A stretch of 64,000 nucleotides of DNA from Macrolepiota albuminosa (lineage: Eukaryota; Basidiomycota; Agaricomycetes; Agaricales; Agaricaceae). Position numbers and translations under genes: made by a program. Below are positions 34,646 to 44,004 of the stretch, one piece after another. The notes below the pieces were generated by a model. That model searched no databases and had not been told where the DNA came from. It saw only the letters and a program-made list of their open reading frames with translations. The stretch is from contig JAMWFC010000081.1 in NCBI GenBank assembly GCA_027475525.1, positions 1 through 64,000 of the forward strand, given 5' to 3'. Positions within the stretch are counted from its first letter, which is position 1, and each line of letters begins with the position of its first letter.

Positions 34646-36255
34646 TCAAACATCAATATCTATTTCCAAAATCATGTTGACAAGATAGAAAAAGTTAAAA
34701 GTTCCATCTGGATTATTGTCCCATGAGTGCTGTACTTTCTCTCTGAAAACATTGAAGGCTTGATGATCTGGTACCCCATCCATAAAATATTCTATCTTCT
34801 CATACTGCATAAAATTCCAGGATGTAGTCAAAAGTTGATTAACAGCAATTCTCCACAATTGAACATAAGTCAGAATGTTGTTTGGTGCACATGTGAGACG
34901 AAAAACGGAGTCCTTTACTCCTTGAGCTGACACAGCACTCCCTATACTGGATCTTTTCCAGAGAAAGTCCAGTAAGTCCTGAGCTGTACAAGTAGGGAAA
35001 TTGAATGGTCCTGTCTGAGCTGGAAGTAGTGAATTAAATATTTCCACCGAGAGTCATCCAGTAATGATATAAGAGCAGACATTGTCGTTTTTCCAGAACA
35101 ATTTATAATTGAGCAAATCTTCTTGTGTAGTGTGAGAAGAATAAGGCAGAGGGACTGCCAGATGACAGGTCGAATCAAATGGTGCACCCAGTAATGGAAG
35201 TGGGCAGACATGACTATTAAGACTAAGATGATCAATAAGCACCATAACAGGATTAATCCATAGTCCCCAATCAGCAGACGAGTTAAAGTGAGGAATAGTT
35301 GTGAGAGGAGGCAGTTTTGAGTCTGTATGAATTGAGGGTTGGTGGGGTGGAATAACCATCAGAGGATCATATTGATGGTGATAATCATGATCTGGAAAAT
35401 TGTTCAAAGGTTCATTCAAGTATTGTGGATGGGGTCATGCATCAAATGCTGCTTGTTGTGGAAGTATCGGATTCACATAAGGCATCTATTGTTGTGCTGC
35501 AGGAAAATGCTGTGGTTGAGGAGAACCAACAATGTCTGGTTGTTGATGAGGGAAAGATGGGGGGTGTACAGGAAATTGGTTCCCATGTAATTGAGGATTA
35601 GCCTGTTGTGCTGGCTGATTCTGAGCTAAATTCAGAGGATGATGTTTATTTGGATCATTGAAAGGCACTGGAGTAGTATTGTAAAAGGCTGAGGGAGGTC
35701 AAGATAAAGGAACAGTCAGACATTGGTGAGAGAAATTATTGTCCACAGGACGATGTAAATTATTATAAAAAGCCAATGAAGGACAAGCAACCGAAGTACA
35801 AGGATTTAAGATCATGGAAGATGGATGAGAAAAAGGAAAAGGAACTGGAGAAGGAGGTGTATATGTGTTTGGAATTAATGGCAAAGGAATAGCATGAACA
35901 TTATATTATGTTGAACACCTTGTCTAGTCTGATTTAGTTGTTTACTCTGTCAAGCCTGATTTAAGACTGGTGAAGGATTTGTAGCTCAAACAGGAGTTGG
36001 AGCATGGACTGGGGAAGGATGATTCAACGGTGTAGGCGTAGCTGAAGAGACATGAGAAAAATGATTCAAATTTGCAGAAGCACATGGAATGAAGAAACGA
36101 AAACGTTTTGATGGACCTATATGCATATCGGAGACCAAAGTGTTTGCCAAATCTGGAGGGAAAGTGGTTGTATGTGGAGGTAAATTCCTTACAAAAGTTG
36201 GTTGTTGCAAATGTGCTGTGGAAGAAGTTCTCTGGACTAGTCCCAAGGATGACAA
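34646..36255 (-). pseudogene. Copia gag region
   Basis: Open stretches at 34646-35047, 35054-35419 and 35986-36255 are joined by stops. The N-terminal part is Pro/His/Gln-rich. The 34646-35047 part (GPFNFPTCTAQDLLDFLWKR) precedes the protease as expected for a Gag protein. Assignment rests mostly on position. Confidence 0.5.
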
Positions 36256-36466
36256 AGTCGCTCAGGATGTGTTACATCAACAAAAAGGATCAGTCATTGT
36301 GCTGACTCTGTAATAAAATGCCAAAGAAAAAGACCGTGATAATTTGACTATATGCACATAAAAAATCTTAAAAAAGGATGCCTATAACCTGCTGGACCAG
36401 GATGAGAGTCTACAGACTGAATATAGTGCCTCAGATGTCTGTCTGTTAAGGTAGAAAGAACAACTG

Positions 36467-36555
36467 AGGCTAGGAGACACTTCAATGCATGAGTTTGCTT
36501 TCATAATCACATAACCACTATATCAGCTGACCCCATAGACCCTTTCCAGTCAACA
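36467..36555 (-). repeat. Short LTR-like direct repeat of the Copia element, right copy
   Basis: Second copy of the 89-bp repeat at 30638-30726, on the gag (5') side. The copies differ by several transitions (for example ATCATGTGACC versus ATCACATAACC). Confidence 0.7.
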
Positions 36556-36631
36556 AATTCCTCGAGGCATAGTGGCTAGGGCTTGGTGAATAAGTGGTCC
36601 TTTATTTACACGTATATATATACAGTGTTAA

Positions 36632-37393
36632 TACAGTAGACTATCTCATAATGCATGACCTCATGATGCATAAATCTAATATTGCATGGGATTTGGGCCA
36701 GAACCATGCTGGGACACACTATATAAGGTTAATTTTTGCATAATGCATATTGCATAGTCTTGTGAGCCAGGATATGTATTATGATAGGGCTATATTTGTC
36801 AGGCTTTGACTGTGGATGGCAACGCAACATGTAGAGTCACTGAATTAGTGAGGTGGAAGCAGATCTTTGGAGAAGCACCAGCTCTTGAAGATCTCTTGGA
36901 TCCCATAGAGGAGAGGGAAAATCCAGATTCAGTTTATGGGTTTGAAGGAGGTGATGCCAAGATTGTTGCTACTGTTCAACATGAGATTGCAGAGCAGAGG
37001 AGAGAGGTCTGAAAAATTGAAGAATCTGATGATGAAGAACAAGCAGATTCTGATGGTGATTGCACACTAGCAGAACTTATCACACTTATTGAAAAGCTTG
37101 AGTGGCAATCTTTGAAATATGTCAATGCTGACTTTCCTCTGGAGCTTCCTCAGCAACTGCACAGATTCTGGGCTCAATTAAGGTGCAAACAAATCCACAC
37201 TAGGACTCAGAGCAGATTAGATAGTTTTTTCAAAGCTGTTTAGATATTATGTACAAAGATGTGCATCAATGTCAAAACATTAAGCTTGTCACATATGTCA
37301 CATTATGTCACATATTATCATCTTGCATGAATTGCATAATGCATAACTTATAGGGTGGTCCCAACTCTATGCATTATGAGATAGTCTACTGTA
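36632..37393 (+). mobile_element. pogo/Tigger-type DNA transposon, internally deleted
   Basis: The terminal inverted repeats are perfect for 23 bp, starting CAGTAGACTATCTCATAATG at 36634 and ending at 37391. They are flanked by TA on both sides (36632-36633 and 37392-37393), the usual target of this superfamily. The element is 758 bp, too short for a full transposase. It retains the C-terminal tail of one at 36806-37243. Confidence 0.85.
36806..37243 (+). pseudogene. C-terminal remnant of a pogo/Tigger DDE transposase
   Basis: Open frame with VTELVRWKQIFGEAPALED, a TGA at 37010, then acidic EESDDEEQADSDGD, LAELITLIEKLEWQ and the ending FWAQLRCKQIHTRTQSRLDSFF. Acidic linker plus a terminal helix of this kind is usual after the catalytic domain of fungal pogo-type transposases. 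The DNA-binding and DDE domains are absent. Confidence 0.65.
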
Positions 37394-38056
37394 ACATGTT
37401 AATAACTGTTATTAACATCCCCTCCCCATCTAGGCCCCCATGTAAATATTGTGAATATATCTCTTATGTTTTTTCGGTGTATAAGAGCCTATCAGGCACA
37501 TTAAATGGATCAAGAACCACAATCAATCAGGGTCTAGCGCATCGTCAATTGTGTTGCCCTGTGCGATGCACGTCGCTCAAGAAAATTTGTCTCTCCCATC
37601 GACAATGCCCTACCCGGCACCGGAATCAATCTCCCCCACAGGACCTAAAACAAGTTGTTGGACTTTAGCGTCTGCTCTTCTCCATTAGTCACCTGTGGGG
37701 AACTATTTAAACTGACAGAAATCATACTTACGCCTCAGTTGCTTTTTTCGTCCTGACAATACGCATACTGAGGCTGTAAGTCTCTTTTCCTTCTTTTACT
37801 GTTATATAACCTATCAGACTCTAATCGGTGTCTACATATAGACTTTTTTCTCTACTTTGTCATTAGGTACAAGAATTAGTTGCTTTTTCGTCCTGACGAT
37901 ACACATACTGAGGCTACTTTTTTCTCTACTTTGTCATTAGTTCTTCGGTCTCACACAAGTCTTGAAAAGATTACAGCATCTCTTGAAACATCTGCCTATA
38001 CAGCTACCCTTGCCAAGATCACCAATCCAAATAATATGACAAGGCTCAAGTCGTAG
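37394..38056. other. Non-coding stretch with diverged short repeats
   Basis: No gene supported. The segment GTTGCTTTTTTCGTCCTGAC and its following 18 bp recur in diverged form at about 37739 and 37880. TCTACTTTGTCATTAG recurs at about 37852 and 37926. Confidence 0.5.
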
Positions 38057-38210
38057 CCTCTGCAGTTGAGCGAAGATATGAGAAAAAGTAGCGCCTAACG
38101 GGTCACACAAATGTGTGACCCACGTGTATTGATCCTCTGCAGTTGAGCGAAGATATGAGAAAAAGTAGCGCCTAACGGGTCACACAAATGTGTGACCCAC
38201 GTGTATTGAT
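38057..38210. repeat. Perfect 77-bp tandem duplication at the end of the DIRS-order element
   Basis: Unit 38057-38133 / 38134-38210, identical, starting CCTCTGCAGTTGAGCGAAGA. The second unit is the beginning of repeat B2. Period exactly 77, like three other duplications in the window. Confidence 0.95.
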
Positions 38211-38239
38211 GAGGCCTGAGGCGAGGCTAAAGCTGGCTA
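38134..38239 (-). repeat. Split direct repeat B2 of the DIRS-order element
   Basis: 106 bp identical to B1 at 38822-38927. Contains the palindrome GGGTCACACA-AA-TGTGTGACCC, given here in two arms. Confidence 0.9.
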
Positions 38240-38274
38240 ACTATAATACAGTAAATAAGGGTGAGGAGGGAGGG

Positions 38275-38821
38275 TCGATTAAGAAAGGGGGACTAGAAGT
38301 GGACTAGTAGAACTAGAGGTAAAATACTGTGAGCAGAGGGCCGCCGCGACCTTCCCATCGCGTGCTTACTATAGATATTTCGATGAGAATAGCAGGCAGG
38401 AATTCTGTTCACCGAAATAGCTAGGTGAGAGGTGAGCAAAGGCTCACCATGGGGCCATGGGATGTGTCTCACCGATGATGAGAAGATAAGTGGAAAGAAT
38501 TTTTTGAATACACGAAAAGAAAAGCAAGAAACTGTTGGCCGACAGTGCTCACGGTGAGACAGGACCTGAAACGTGAGAGAGCGACAATGCGCTCACCTGG
38601 GCAGCCGATGGAGAAGGAGAAGGACGACAAAAGAGGCCACCCAAAATGTCTGAGACCGTGAACCATACTGTTCACGACACGGAAACCGCCATGCTCTGGC
38701 ACCATGCCGAGAACGGCACCCGGCCGAAAGAGGGAGAGAGGTGATGAGACGATCGGAGACTTCTTGGCACGCAGAGGCCTCCGAAAACGCTCCTCACCTC
38801 CGGTAGTCGCCTTTACGCCGA
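38275..38821 (-). repeat. Split direct repeat A2 of the DIRS-order element
   Basis: 547 bp that look identical to A1 at 43020-43566. It directly abuts B1, as expected for the internal B1A2 junction. Confidence 0.92.
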
Positions 38822-38927
38822 CCTCTGCAGTTGAGCGAAGATATGAGAAAAAGTAGCGCCTAACGGGTCACACAAATGTGTGACCCACGTGTATTGATGA
38901 GGCCTGAGGCGAGGCTAAAGCTGGCTA
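38822..38927 (-). repeat. Split direct repeat B1 of the DIRS-order element
   Basis: 106 bp, identical to B2, lying directly 3' of the recombinase ORF on the minus strand. Carries the same 22-bp palindrome near 38865. Confidence 0.92.
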
Positions 38928-39003
38928 TGAAATTGAGCTGGATAGGAGAAGTGGAGGGGCGGTGGTGGTGAAAAGGATGTTGCGAGAGCTGAGCCAGGAA
39001 GAG

Positions 39004-40017
39004 CTAGTGGTGGAGAGGACAATCGTGAATTTTGGTCATGTGGGCCATTTGAAGGGATGCTCGGACGCTCGGATTATCCCTGAGGTAAGTTTTCCATGCT
39101 TGGGAGGTCCATCTCCCTATAGCCATAATGATATCCTCTGACAGACCGAGGGATGCGTAGTAGGTCGCACCACCAGCTCTAGCTGAATGTCCTCCATATT
39201 TTTTGTCGACGAAAAAGAATAGTTTCGAATCGAACCACGCGCGTGTGGGTACGGACCCATCAGCCCGCAAGAAAAGTGCAAATTTTGCTCCGTGTATGGC
39301 ATCGCGTTTCAACGTGTATTCGTGAAGAAGAGCTATGGGATCAGCAACGTTATGGCGAGCAAACATGACTTGTGAGCCCGTGAAGAAGCGGTCCGTTTTG
39401 TGATAAGGAAGATTGTAAGATGCGTATCCTTGTGAGAATTCGAGAGAAGAACGCTTTATGATTTTTCTCCAATCCAAGGAGGACTTGGTCTTTATTACGA
39501 GCTCTCCTGACCGATGACATGCGTAAAAAGCACACGACATCAAAGTTGCGAATAAAAGATCATCGAAATCATTTGTTTTGTGAGCGTGTATAACGAATTT
39601 TGTGAGATGAGAGAGACGTATAGGGAGCTTACGATGAATCGGATCAGCGCGTATTTTCTTTGCTCCTTTAATTGCTGCTTGCACAAGTGGGTGTGCTCGG
39701 TTTGAATCAAAATTCGGATAGATAGCCCGTAAGTAATGCCCAGCTCCAGAAAGATATTTCGGTCCGGAAGCTATGAATCGAGACGTGAATGCGATGTATT
39801 TGGACAACGTTTGAGGAGTAGGATCGAGAGGAAGGTGATGTGACGCGCAGAAATTGATGTAATCTCGTGCGCCGGTAGCATAGGAAGATGCGGTGGATTT
39901 TTCTATTGCTTCTGATTGGACTTTCAGTGTCCAGGCTTCGAGATCGGAGCTGGACATAGGTTGGCGGACTGTCTTGCGAGACGATCCGCCAAGAGCGCTC
40001 AAAAAGACGTGCTCCAT
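39004..40017 (-). CDS. Tyrosine recombinase of the DIRS-order element
   Basis: 337 aa, no stops. The catalytic set of a tyrosine recombinase/phage-integrase fold is visible: Arg in YACHRSGEL (about R169), the HxxR box in YGGHSARAGG (H277, R280), Trp in AIGRWTS (W303, the H/W position) and the nucleophile in AWKTYLRDNP (Y311). The N-terminal part, with SSYATGARDYINFC, resembles the SAM-like core-binding domain. The enzyme would integrate a circular cDNA by recombination, probably at the A/B repeats. It is the last ORF of the element; its start lies about 30 bp after the end of the RT ORF. The downstream side abuts repeat B1. Confidence 0.92.
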   Translation of the reverse strand: MEHVFLSALGGSSRKTVRQPMSSSDLEAWTLKVQSEAIEKSTASSYATGARDYINFCASHHLPLDPTPQTLSKYIAFTSRFIASGPKYLSGAGHYLRAIYPNFDSNRAHPLVQAAIKGAKKIRADPIHRKLPIRLSHLTKFVIHAHKTNDFDDLLFATLMSCAFYACHRSGELVIKTKSSLDWRKIIKRSSLEFSQGYASYNLPYHKTDRFFTGSQVMFARHNVADPIALLHEYTLKRDAIHGAKFALFLRADGSVPTRAWFDSKLFFFVDKKYGGHSARAGGATYYASLGLSEDIIMAIGRWTSQAWKTYLRDNPSVRASLQMAHMTKIHDCPLHH

Positions 40018-40044
40018 CGCGCCGGAAGGGAGTCCCTAGGGGGC

Positions 40045-41439
40045 TCAAAGCTTGTGACTCGATTGGGTCGAGTTCAACTGGTACGCATAACCGTTTCCTG
40101 CATAAACAAATGCTAAGCCAAATTTCAAGCTCGCATCAGTCCATAGCACAAAGTCTGCCGAAGAATCTTCCCAATGGGTAGAGTCAAGGAAACGGATTCC
40201 GATTGCCAGCGGGAGGACCTTAAGAAGCCAATGCATATCGTCTGTCACTTCACGGTTGATGAAAACGCCGGCATGCATTGTCGACTTTGAACCTATTTTC
40301 CTATAAATAGAAGATAAGGCAGGGCGTCCCCATGGTAGGACATTCAAAAGCCAGTTGAGGTGGCCCGCGAGGCGCATCCAGGCTCGGAGAGGGGGGCGGC
40401 GATTCTTGGTATTGATGAACTCGTTGATCTTCATGATTATATCATTGATTGAGTCCTTCGTAAGCGAAATGGTGCCATGATTTATGTCCACCCAGAATCC
40501 TATGATCTTGAGGCACTCGCCGTATTCTTGCTTCTTCTCTTCCCAGGGACAACCTATAGTGTCCCATAGGATGAGGAGTTGAGCCTGATGCCTTGGTCTG
40601 AGCCGCCCTTTATATTGGACTAAGTCCGAAGCCCGGTCCCAAGAGAAAAAGTCGTCCATAAAGTCATGAAGGTCAGGCATGTCAAGCTTCACTACGCCAA
40701 GCCAACACATAAGGCCAGCAATTGCACACCAGCAGCGAGGGGAAGCTCTATTCCCAAAAACCAGCCGATGAACAATGCGCCACAGGCCGTCAACTTTCAC
40801 AACCTGACGCAGTTGCCATAGGGGATGTGCTGGCAGGTTCAGGAACGCACTCGAGACGTCAGACTTCCAGGTGATCAAAGAGGTCAATGGGTAGCGTCGT
40901 TTTGCGTTATAAAGAGCTTGTCCGAATGTTCTCATGTCGTCGTATTTTACTTTTGCATCAGCCTTTGGGATCCCTTCATTTAAACCTGAAGCCGTGTGGT
41001 CTGTCACCACTCTGGCTTTGCCTTTCTGCCATACCACGAAGAGTGGTGACGATTTCATCCCTGGCAAGAGATCATCGATTGGGAGAGGATCGGACCATCG
41101 TCGTGCTTTGATTTCTTTTTGTTGGAAGTCCCTGATTGCGTTGAGGTCGACGTCCTCAGATGCATAGTTCTCTATGAAATCGTTGCACCGTTCGTCCCAT
41201 TCTCCATCGTCAAAAGGCCAAAAACCTTCTCTAAGACCCTTCATGACCGAAGCTACAAAGGGTTGGTTCGGGTGGTCCCAAAGCATAGATTCGAATTTAT
41301 CAATATTGAAAGGAGTTTCGACTCGAATAAAATCTTTCATGATTGCAAGCGTTTTTTGAATTGTTGGGTCTTCTATTAAATGTGCCGGAGGAGAGGGCAA
41401 AGGCAGGGAAATTTCCGTATCGTGAGCAGAAGGCGACAT
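40045..41439 (-). CDS. Reverse transcriptase/RNase H of the DIRS-order element
   Basis: The open frame extends back to 42969, but the part opposite gag is a shadow. The first in-frame ATG after the gag end is at 41439 (MSPSAHDTEIS, 464 aa). Translation may instead begin by frameshift in the overlap, because this frame is +1 relative to gag. The RT motifs are DIRS-like: VVWQKGKARVVTDHTAS, SLITWKSDVSSAFLNLP, LVFGNRASPRCW and the catalytic box HDFMDDFFSW. Downstream are MRLAGHLNWLLNVLPWGRP and an RNase H-like start FVLWTDASLKFGLAFVY. No methyltransferase domain is seen, in keeping with Ngaro rather than DIRS1. All catalytic residues inspected are intact. Confidence 0.85.
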   Translation of the reverse strand: MSPSAHDTEISLPLPSPPAHLIEDPTIQKTLAIMKDFIRVETPFNIDKFESMLWDHPNQPFVASVMKGLREGFWPFDDGEWDERCNDFIENYASEDVDLNAIRDFQQKEIKARRWSDPLPIDDLLPGMKSSPLFVVWQKGKARVVTDHTASGLNEGIPKADAKVKYDDMRTFGQALYNAKRRYPLTSLITWKSDVSSAFLNLPAHPLWQLRQVVKVDGLWRIVHRLVFGNRASPRCWCAIAGLMCWLGVVKLDMPDLHDFMDDFFSWDRASDLVQYKGRLRPRHQAQLLILWDTIGCPWEEKKQEYGECLKIIGFWVDINHGTISLTKDSINDIIMKINEFINTKNRRPPLRAWMRLAGHLNWLLNVLPWGRPALSSIYRKIGSKSTMHAGVFINREVTDDMHWLLKVLPLAIGIRFLDSTHWEDSSADFVLWTDASLKFGLAFVYAGNGYAYQLNSTQSSHKL

Positions 41440-41572
41440 GTGAGAAACTGGAGATGAACTATCCCATAAAAAACCCCTACGGAAACGAGGTTGATTTTTT
41501 GCAGCATCTTCGTTGGGCCGCTTGATGCCTGCAGATAGCTGCTTCGATCTTCTGTCTCGAATAGATGCGGAA

Positions 41573-42982
41573 TCATGCCTCGGATCCGCCTGAAGCTCTA
41601 TGTGATTGGCGACGAGCTCTGAGCTTTGCAATGCAGTCGTCGTTGTCTCTGGCACGATGTTTGCCACTACACTCGCTACATATGCCGTGCCTACGATTAT
41701 TTGAACACGGATCCACATTACAGTAACCCAAGTTCCAATTCTGGCATATAGTCGTAGCGCGCTTTTTATTAGATGTAAAACGCAAGTTCGACGTTCGTTT
41801 AATGCCTGCCAAAGGTAGGACGGCAGCCGCTGAAGCACTAAGGAGTTGTGAAAGAAAAGGGATCCGGAGTTCCTTCTGATCATCCAGTCTAAAGGGATTG
41901 CGCGCGTATTTATCACGCGCTTCGGCATCGAAGTGGATTGCAATCGGAGCCGCACCAGGCATGGATCGGAAGAAGTCGATGATCCCACTTCGATAAGAGG
42001 CCAGTTCAGCTTCACGATGAGGGTAGAACGCGAGCACAGCCGCCATCCAGGCGTCGAATACACGAGACCAATCAGATTCGGATAATACTGGACGGCGTGC
42101 TGTGGCATGATCTCTCCTGACAATAGAAAAACCACCGGCAAAGTCTCTGGGCTCGTCGTTATGATCATAACCCTTGTCGAGAGTCGCGTAAAGCTTCTCG
42201 AAGTCCACATAGTGGTCCATAATAATGAGCCTCCAGATAGACCTTGAGATTGGATCTCTAAGCTTCTTGAGTTGTGCAAGGTTAACCAGAGAATCGATAA
42301 CTCGTTCCTTGCCATACTCTTGGCGAAGCTCCCATGTCTTGGCCAAGAGAGGGTCGACTGAGGCTTCAGCCTGAAAGGAAGCGAGGTGAGGAGCGATTGC
42401 CAGCAAAGCCGGAGAAATGGCGGTAGTTTCTGATGACTCCTTGGGGACATCAATTTGGTTGAGATCACGAACGACCTGCAAAGTTGAGTCAAGCTTCGAC
42501 GTCTCTGTCGGCGAAACCACTTGTTCAAGAAGGGCAGCCCAAGCTGCAGATTCGACTGCCTGGGCATGGGCAGAACCCGAAGATTGCTCAGCGTCTTGAC
42601 CTGGATGGCCATCGGCTCTTGGGTCTGACAATGTGCCGCTACGATCGGGCCCTGAGAAACTCTCGTTTGGAGCTGCAGCCGTAGCTGGAGTACATGGCCG
42701 AGAAGGACTAGGTCTAGCCTTTGCTTTTGCATGACGCACTTCGATTCTGCGGCGTGCCGCATCAACGTAGTCCTCAGCCTCATCTGGTCTGAATCCTGAT
42801 GCTCGAAGCGATTGTACCAAATCAGCGAGTGAACACAGTCCATCAACCGTTTCGTCGACAAGCTTTTGACCAATGTCTGACTTCGATCTAATTGCTTCCA
42901 ACGGGCATTCTTCGCCAAATGCTTGAACACCCTGACGGTTACACGTTTCACAACAACAGCTTTGAACATTGTCCGAGATCAT
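41573..42982 (-). CDS. Gag-like protein of the DIRS-order element
   Basis: 469 aa. The N-terminus is Cys-rich (MISDNVQSCCCETC). A Pro/Ser-rich linker follows, then a helical central region (WELRQEYGKERVIDSLVNLA, WMAAVLAFYPHREAELASY). Near the C-terminus is a Cys/His cluster: ICQNWNLGYC, DPCSNNRRHGICSEC, KHRARDNDDC, a likely nucleic-acid-binding zinc region. Position 5' of the RT and the zinc cluster indicate Gag. The start ATG lies 38 bp inside repeat A1's inner edge. No stops or frameshifts. Confidence 0.85.
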   Translation of the reverse strand: MISDNVQSCCCETCNRQGVQAFGEECPLEAIRSKSDIGQKLVDETVDGLCSLADLVQSLRASGFRPDEAEDYVDAARRRIEVRHAKAKARPSPSRPCTPATAAAPNESFSGPDRSGTLSDPRADGHPGQDAEQSSGSAHAQAVESAAWAALLEQVVSPTETSKLDSTLQVVRDLNQIDVPKESSETTAISPALLAIAPHLASFQAEASVDPLLAKTWELRQEYGKERVIDSLVNLAQLKKLRDPISRSIWRLIIMDHYVDFEKLYATLDKGYDHNDEPRDFAGGFSIVRRDHATARRPVLSESDWSRVFDAWMAAVLAFYPHREAELASYRSGIIDFFRSMPGAAPIAIHFDAEARDKYARNPFRLDDQKELRIPFLSQLLSASAAAVLPLAGIKRTSNLRFTSNKKRATTICQNWNLGYCNVDPCSNNRRHGICSECSGKHRARDNDDCIAKLRARRQSHRASGGSEA

Positions 42983-43019
42983 AGACGAATATGATGACGA
43001 AACGAAGTGAGTTGATATG

Positions 43020-43566
43020 TCGATTAAGAAAGGGGGACTAGAAGTGGACTAGTAGAACTAGAGGTAAAATACTGTGAGCAGAGGGCCGCCGCGACCTTCC
43101 CATCGCGTGCTTACTATAGATATTTCGATGAGAATAGCAGGCAGGAATTCTGTTCACCGAAATAGCTAGGTGAGAGGTGAGCAAAGGCTCACCATGGGGC
43201 CATGGGATGTGTCTCACCGATGATGAGAAGATAAGTGGAAAGAATTTTTTGAATACACGAAAAGAAAAGCAAGAAACTGTTGGCCGACAGTGCTCACGGT
43301 GAGACAGGACCTGAAACGTGAGAGAGCGACAATGCGCTCACCTGGGCAGCCGATGGAGAAGGAGAAGGACGACAAAAGAGGCCACCCAAAATGTCTGAGA
43401 CCGTGAACCATACTGTTCACGACACGGAAACCGCCATGCTCTGGCACCATGCCGAGAACGGCACCCGGCCGAAAGAGGGAGAGAGGTGATGAGACGATCG
43501 GAGACTTCTTGGCACGCAGAGGCCTCCGAAAACGCTCCTCACCTCCGGTAGTCGCCTTTACGCCGA
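43020..43566 (-). repeat. Split direct repeat A1 (5' terminal) of the DIRS-order element
   Basis: 547 bp; runs from TCGATTAAGAAAGGG to the boundary at GTCGCCTTTACGCCGA. Beyond it unrelated flank begins (ACATATGAGAC). Expected to hold the promoter for the element RNA. Confidence 0.92.
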
Positions 43567-44004
43567 ACATATGAGACTTCTCACGGTGCCCTAGGCAATT
43601 CTTTACATTATTTACGTCGAAAACATTATTCACATCTGTAAATAACTCATTTACATGTTATTAACAAAAAGGTGACTAATGTTATTAACTCGTGTGAATA
43701 ATGGTCTCGAAGGCCAGAGAGATAGTTATGTTTAGTTACACGTGTAACTATCTCTCGGGGAATTATTCACCGAGCCCTAATAGTGGCTTGAGGTGGGAAG
43801 GTACAAGTGCAAACAGAACGCGTTCCAAAAATGGCATCTGATAGGGTGTCCCCTCTGAGGATCTGAAACATGACCCACTGACGCTCATGACCCACTAACA
43901 TTCATTCCCCTCCTAACCTGATCTCACCAAGTTCCGGCTGTCTCACAGTCCTATTTGTCGTCCGTATAAATTCGTATGTTTATCAAGCCTAAGTATCCAC
44001 CACC
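43567..44004. promoter_or_regulatory. Upstream region of the F-box-like gene with TATA box
   Basis: No ORF. TATAAA at 43965-43970 lies 35 bp before the ATG at 44005, so the transcript start must be very close to the ATG or upstream of this motif. Several TTAC/GTAA-rich words (for example TTACACGTGTAA, a palindrome at about 43736) occur further upstream. Confidence 0.45.

Larger units (their letters stand above)
30638..36555 (-). mobile_element. Ty1/Copia LTR retrotransposon, decayed
   Basis: Bounded by 89-bp direct repeats. On the minus strand it carries gag (to about 34520), protease, integrase, RT and RNase H, in the Copia order with integrase before RT. Every domain is interrupted by stops. 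The catalytic RT box is mutated. Confidence 0.88.
38134..43566 (-). mobile_element. DIRS-order (Ngaro/PAT-like) tyrosine-recombinase retrotransposon with split direct repeats, apparently intact
   Basis: On the minus strand the order is A1 (43020-43566), gag, RT/RNase H, tyrosine recombinase, B1 (38822-38927), A2 (38275-38821), 35 bp, B2 (38134-38239). A is 547 bp and B 106 bp. By eye each pair looks identical. Such A1-B1A2-B2 split direct repeats define PAT/Ngaro-type elements, which integrate by a recombinase and make no target duplication; none is seen. All three ORFs are open, so this is a recent and possibly active copy. Confidence 0.9.

Noticed and set aside
38469..38705. Minus-strand ORF repeated at 43214-43633
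   Set aside because: It lies inside the A repeats; its duplication reflects the repeat, and there is no domain evidence for a protein.
38057..38927. Repeated units considered as a CRISPR-like array
   Set aside because: Only three copies, no regular spacers; they are split direct repeats of a retroelement in a eukaryote.
41600..42969. N-terminal 450 residues of the 974-aa RT frame
   Set aside because: They lie opposite the gag ORF in another frame and have no domain resemblance; RT-like sequence starts only near the gag end.
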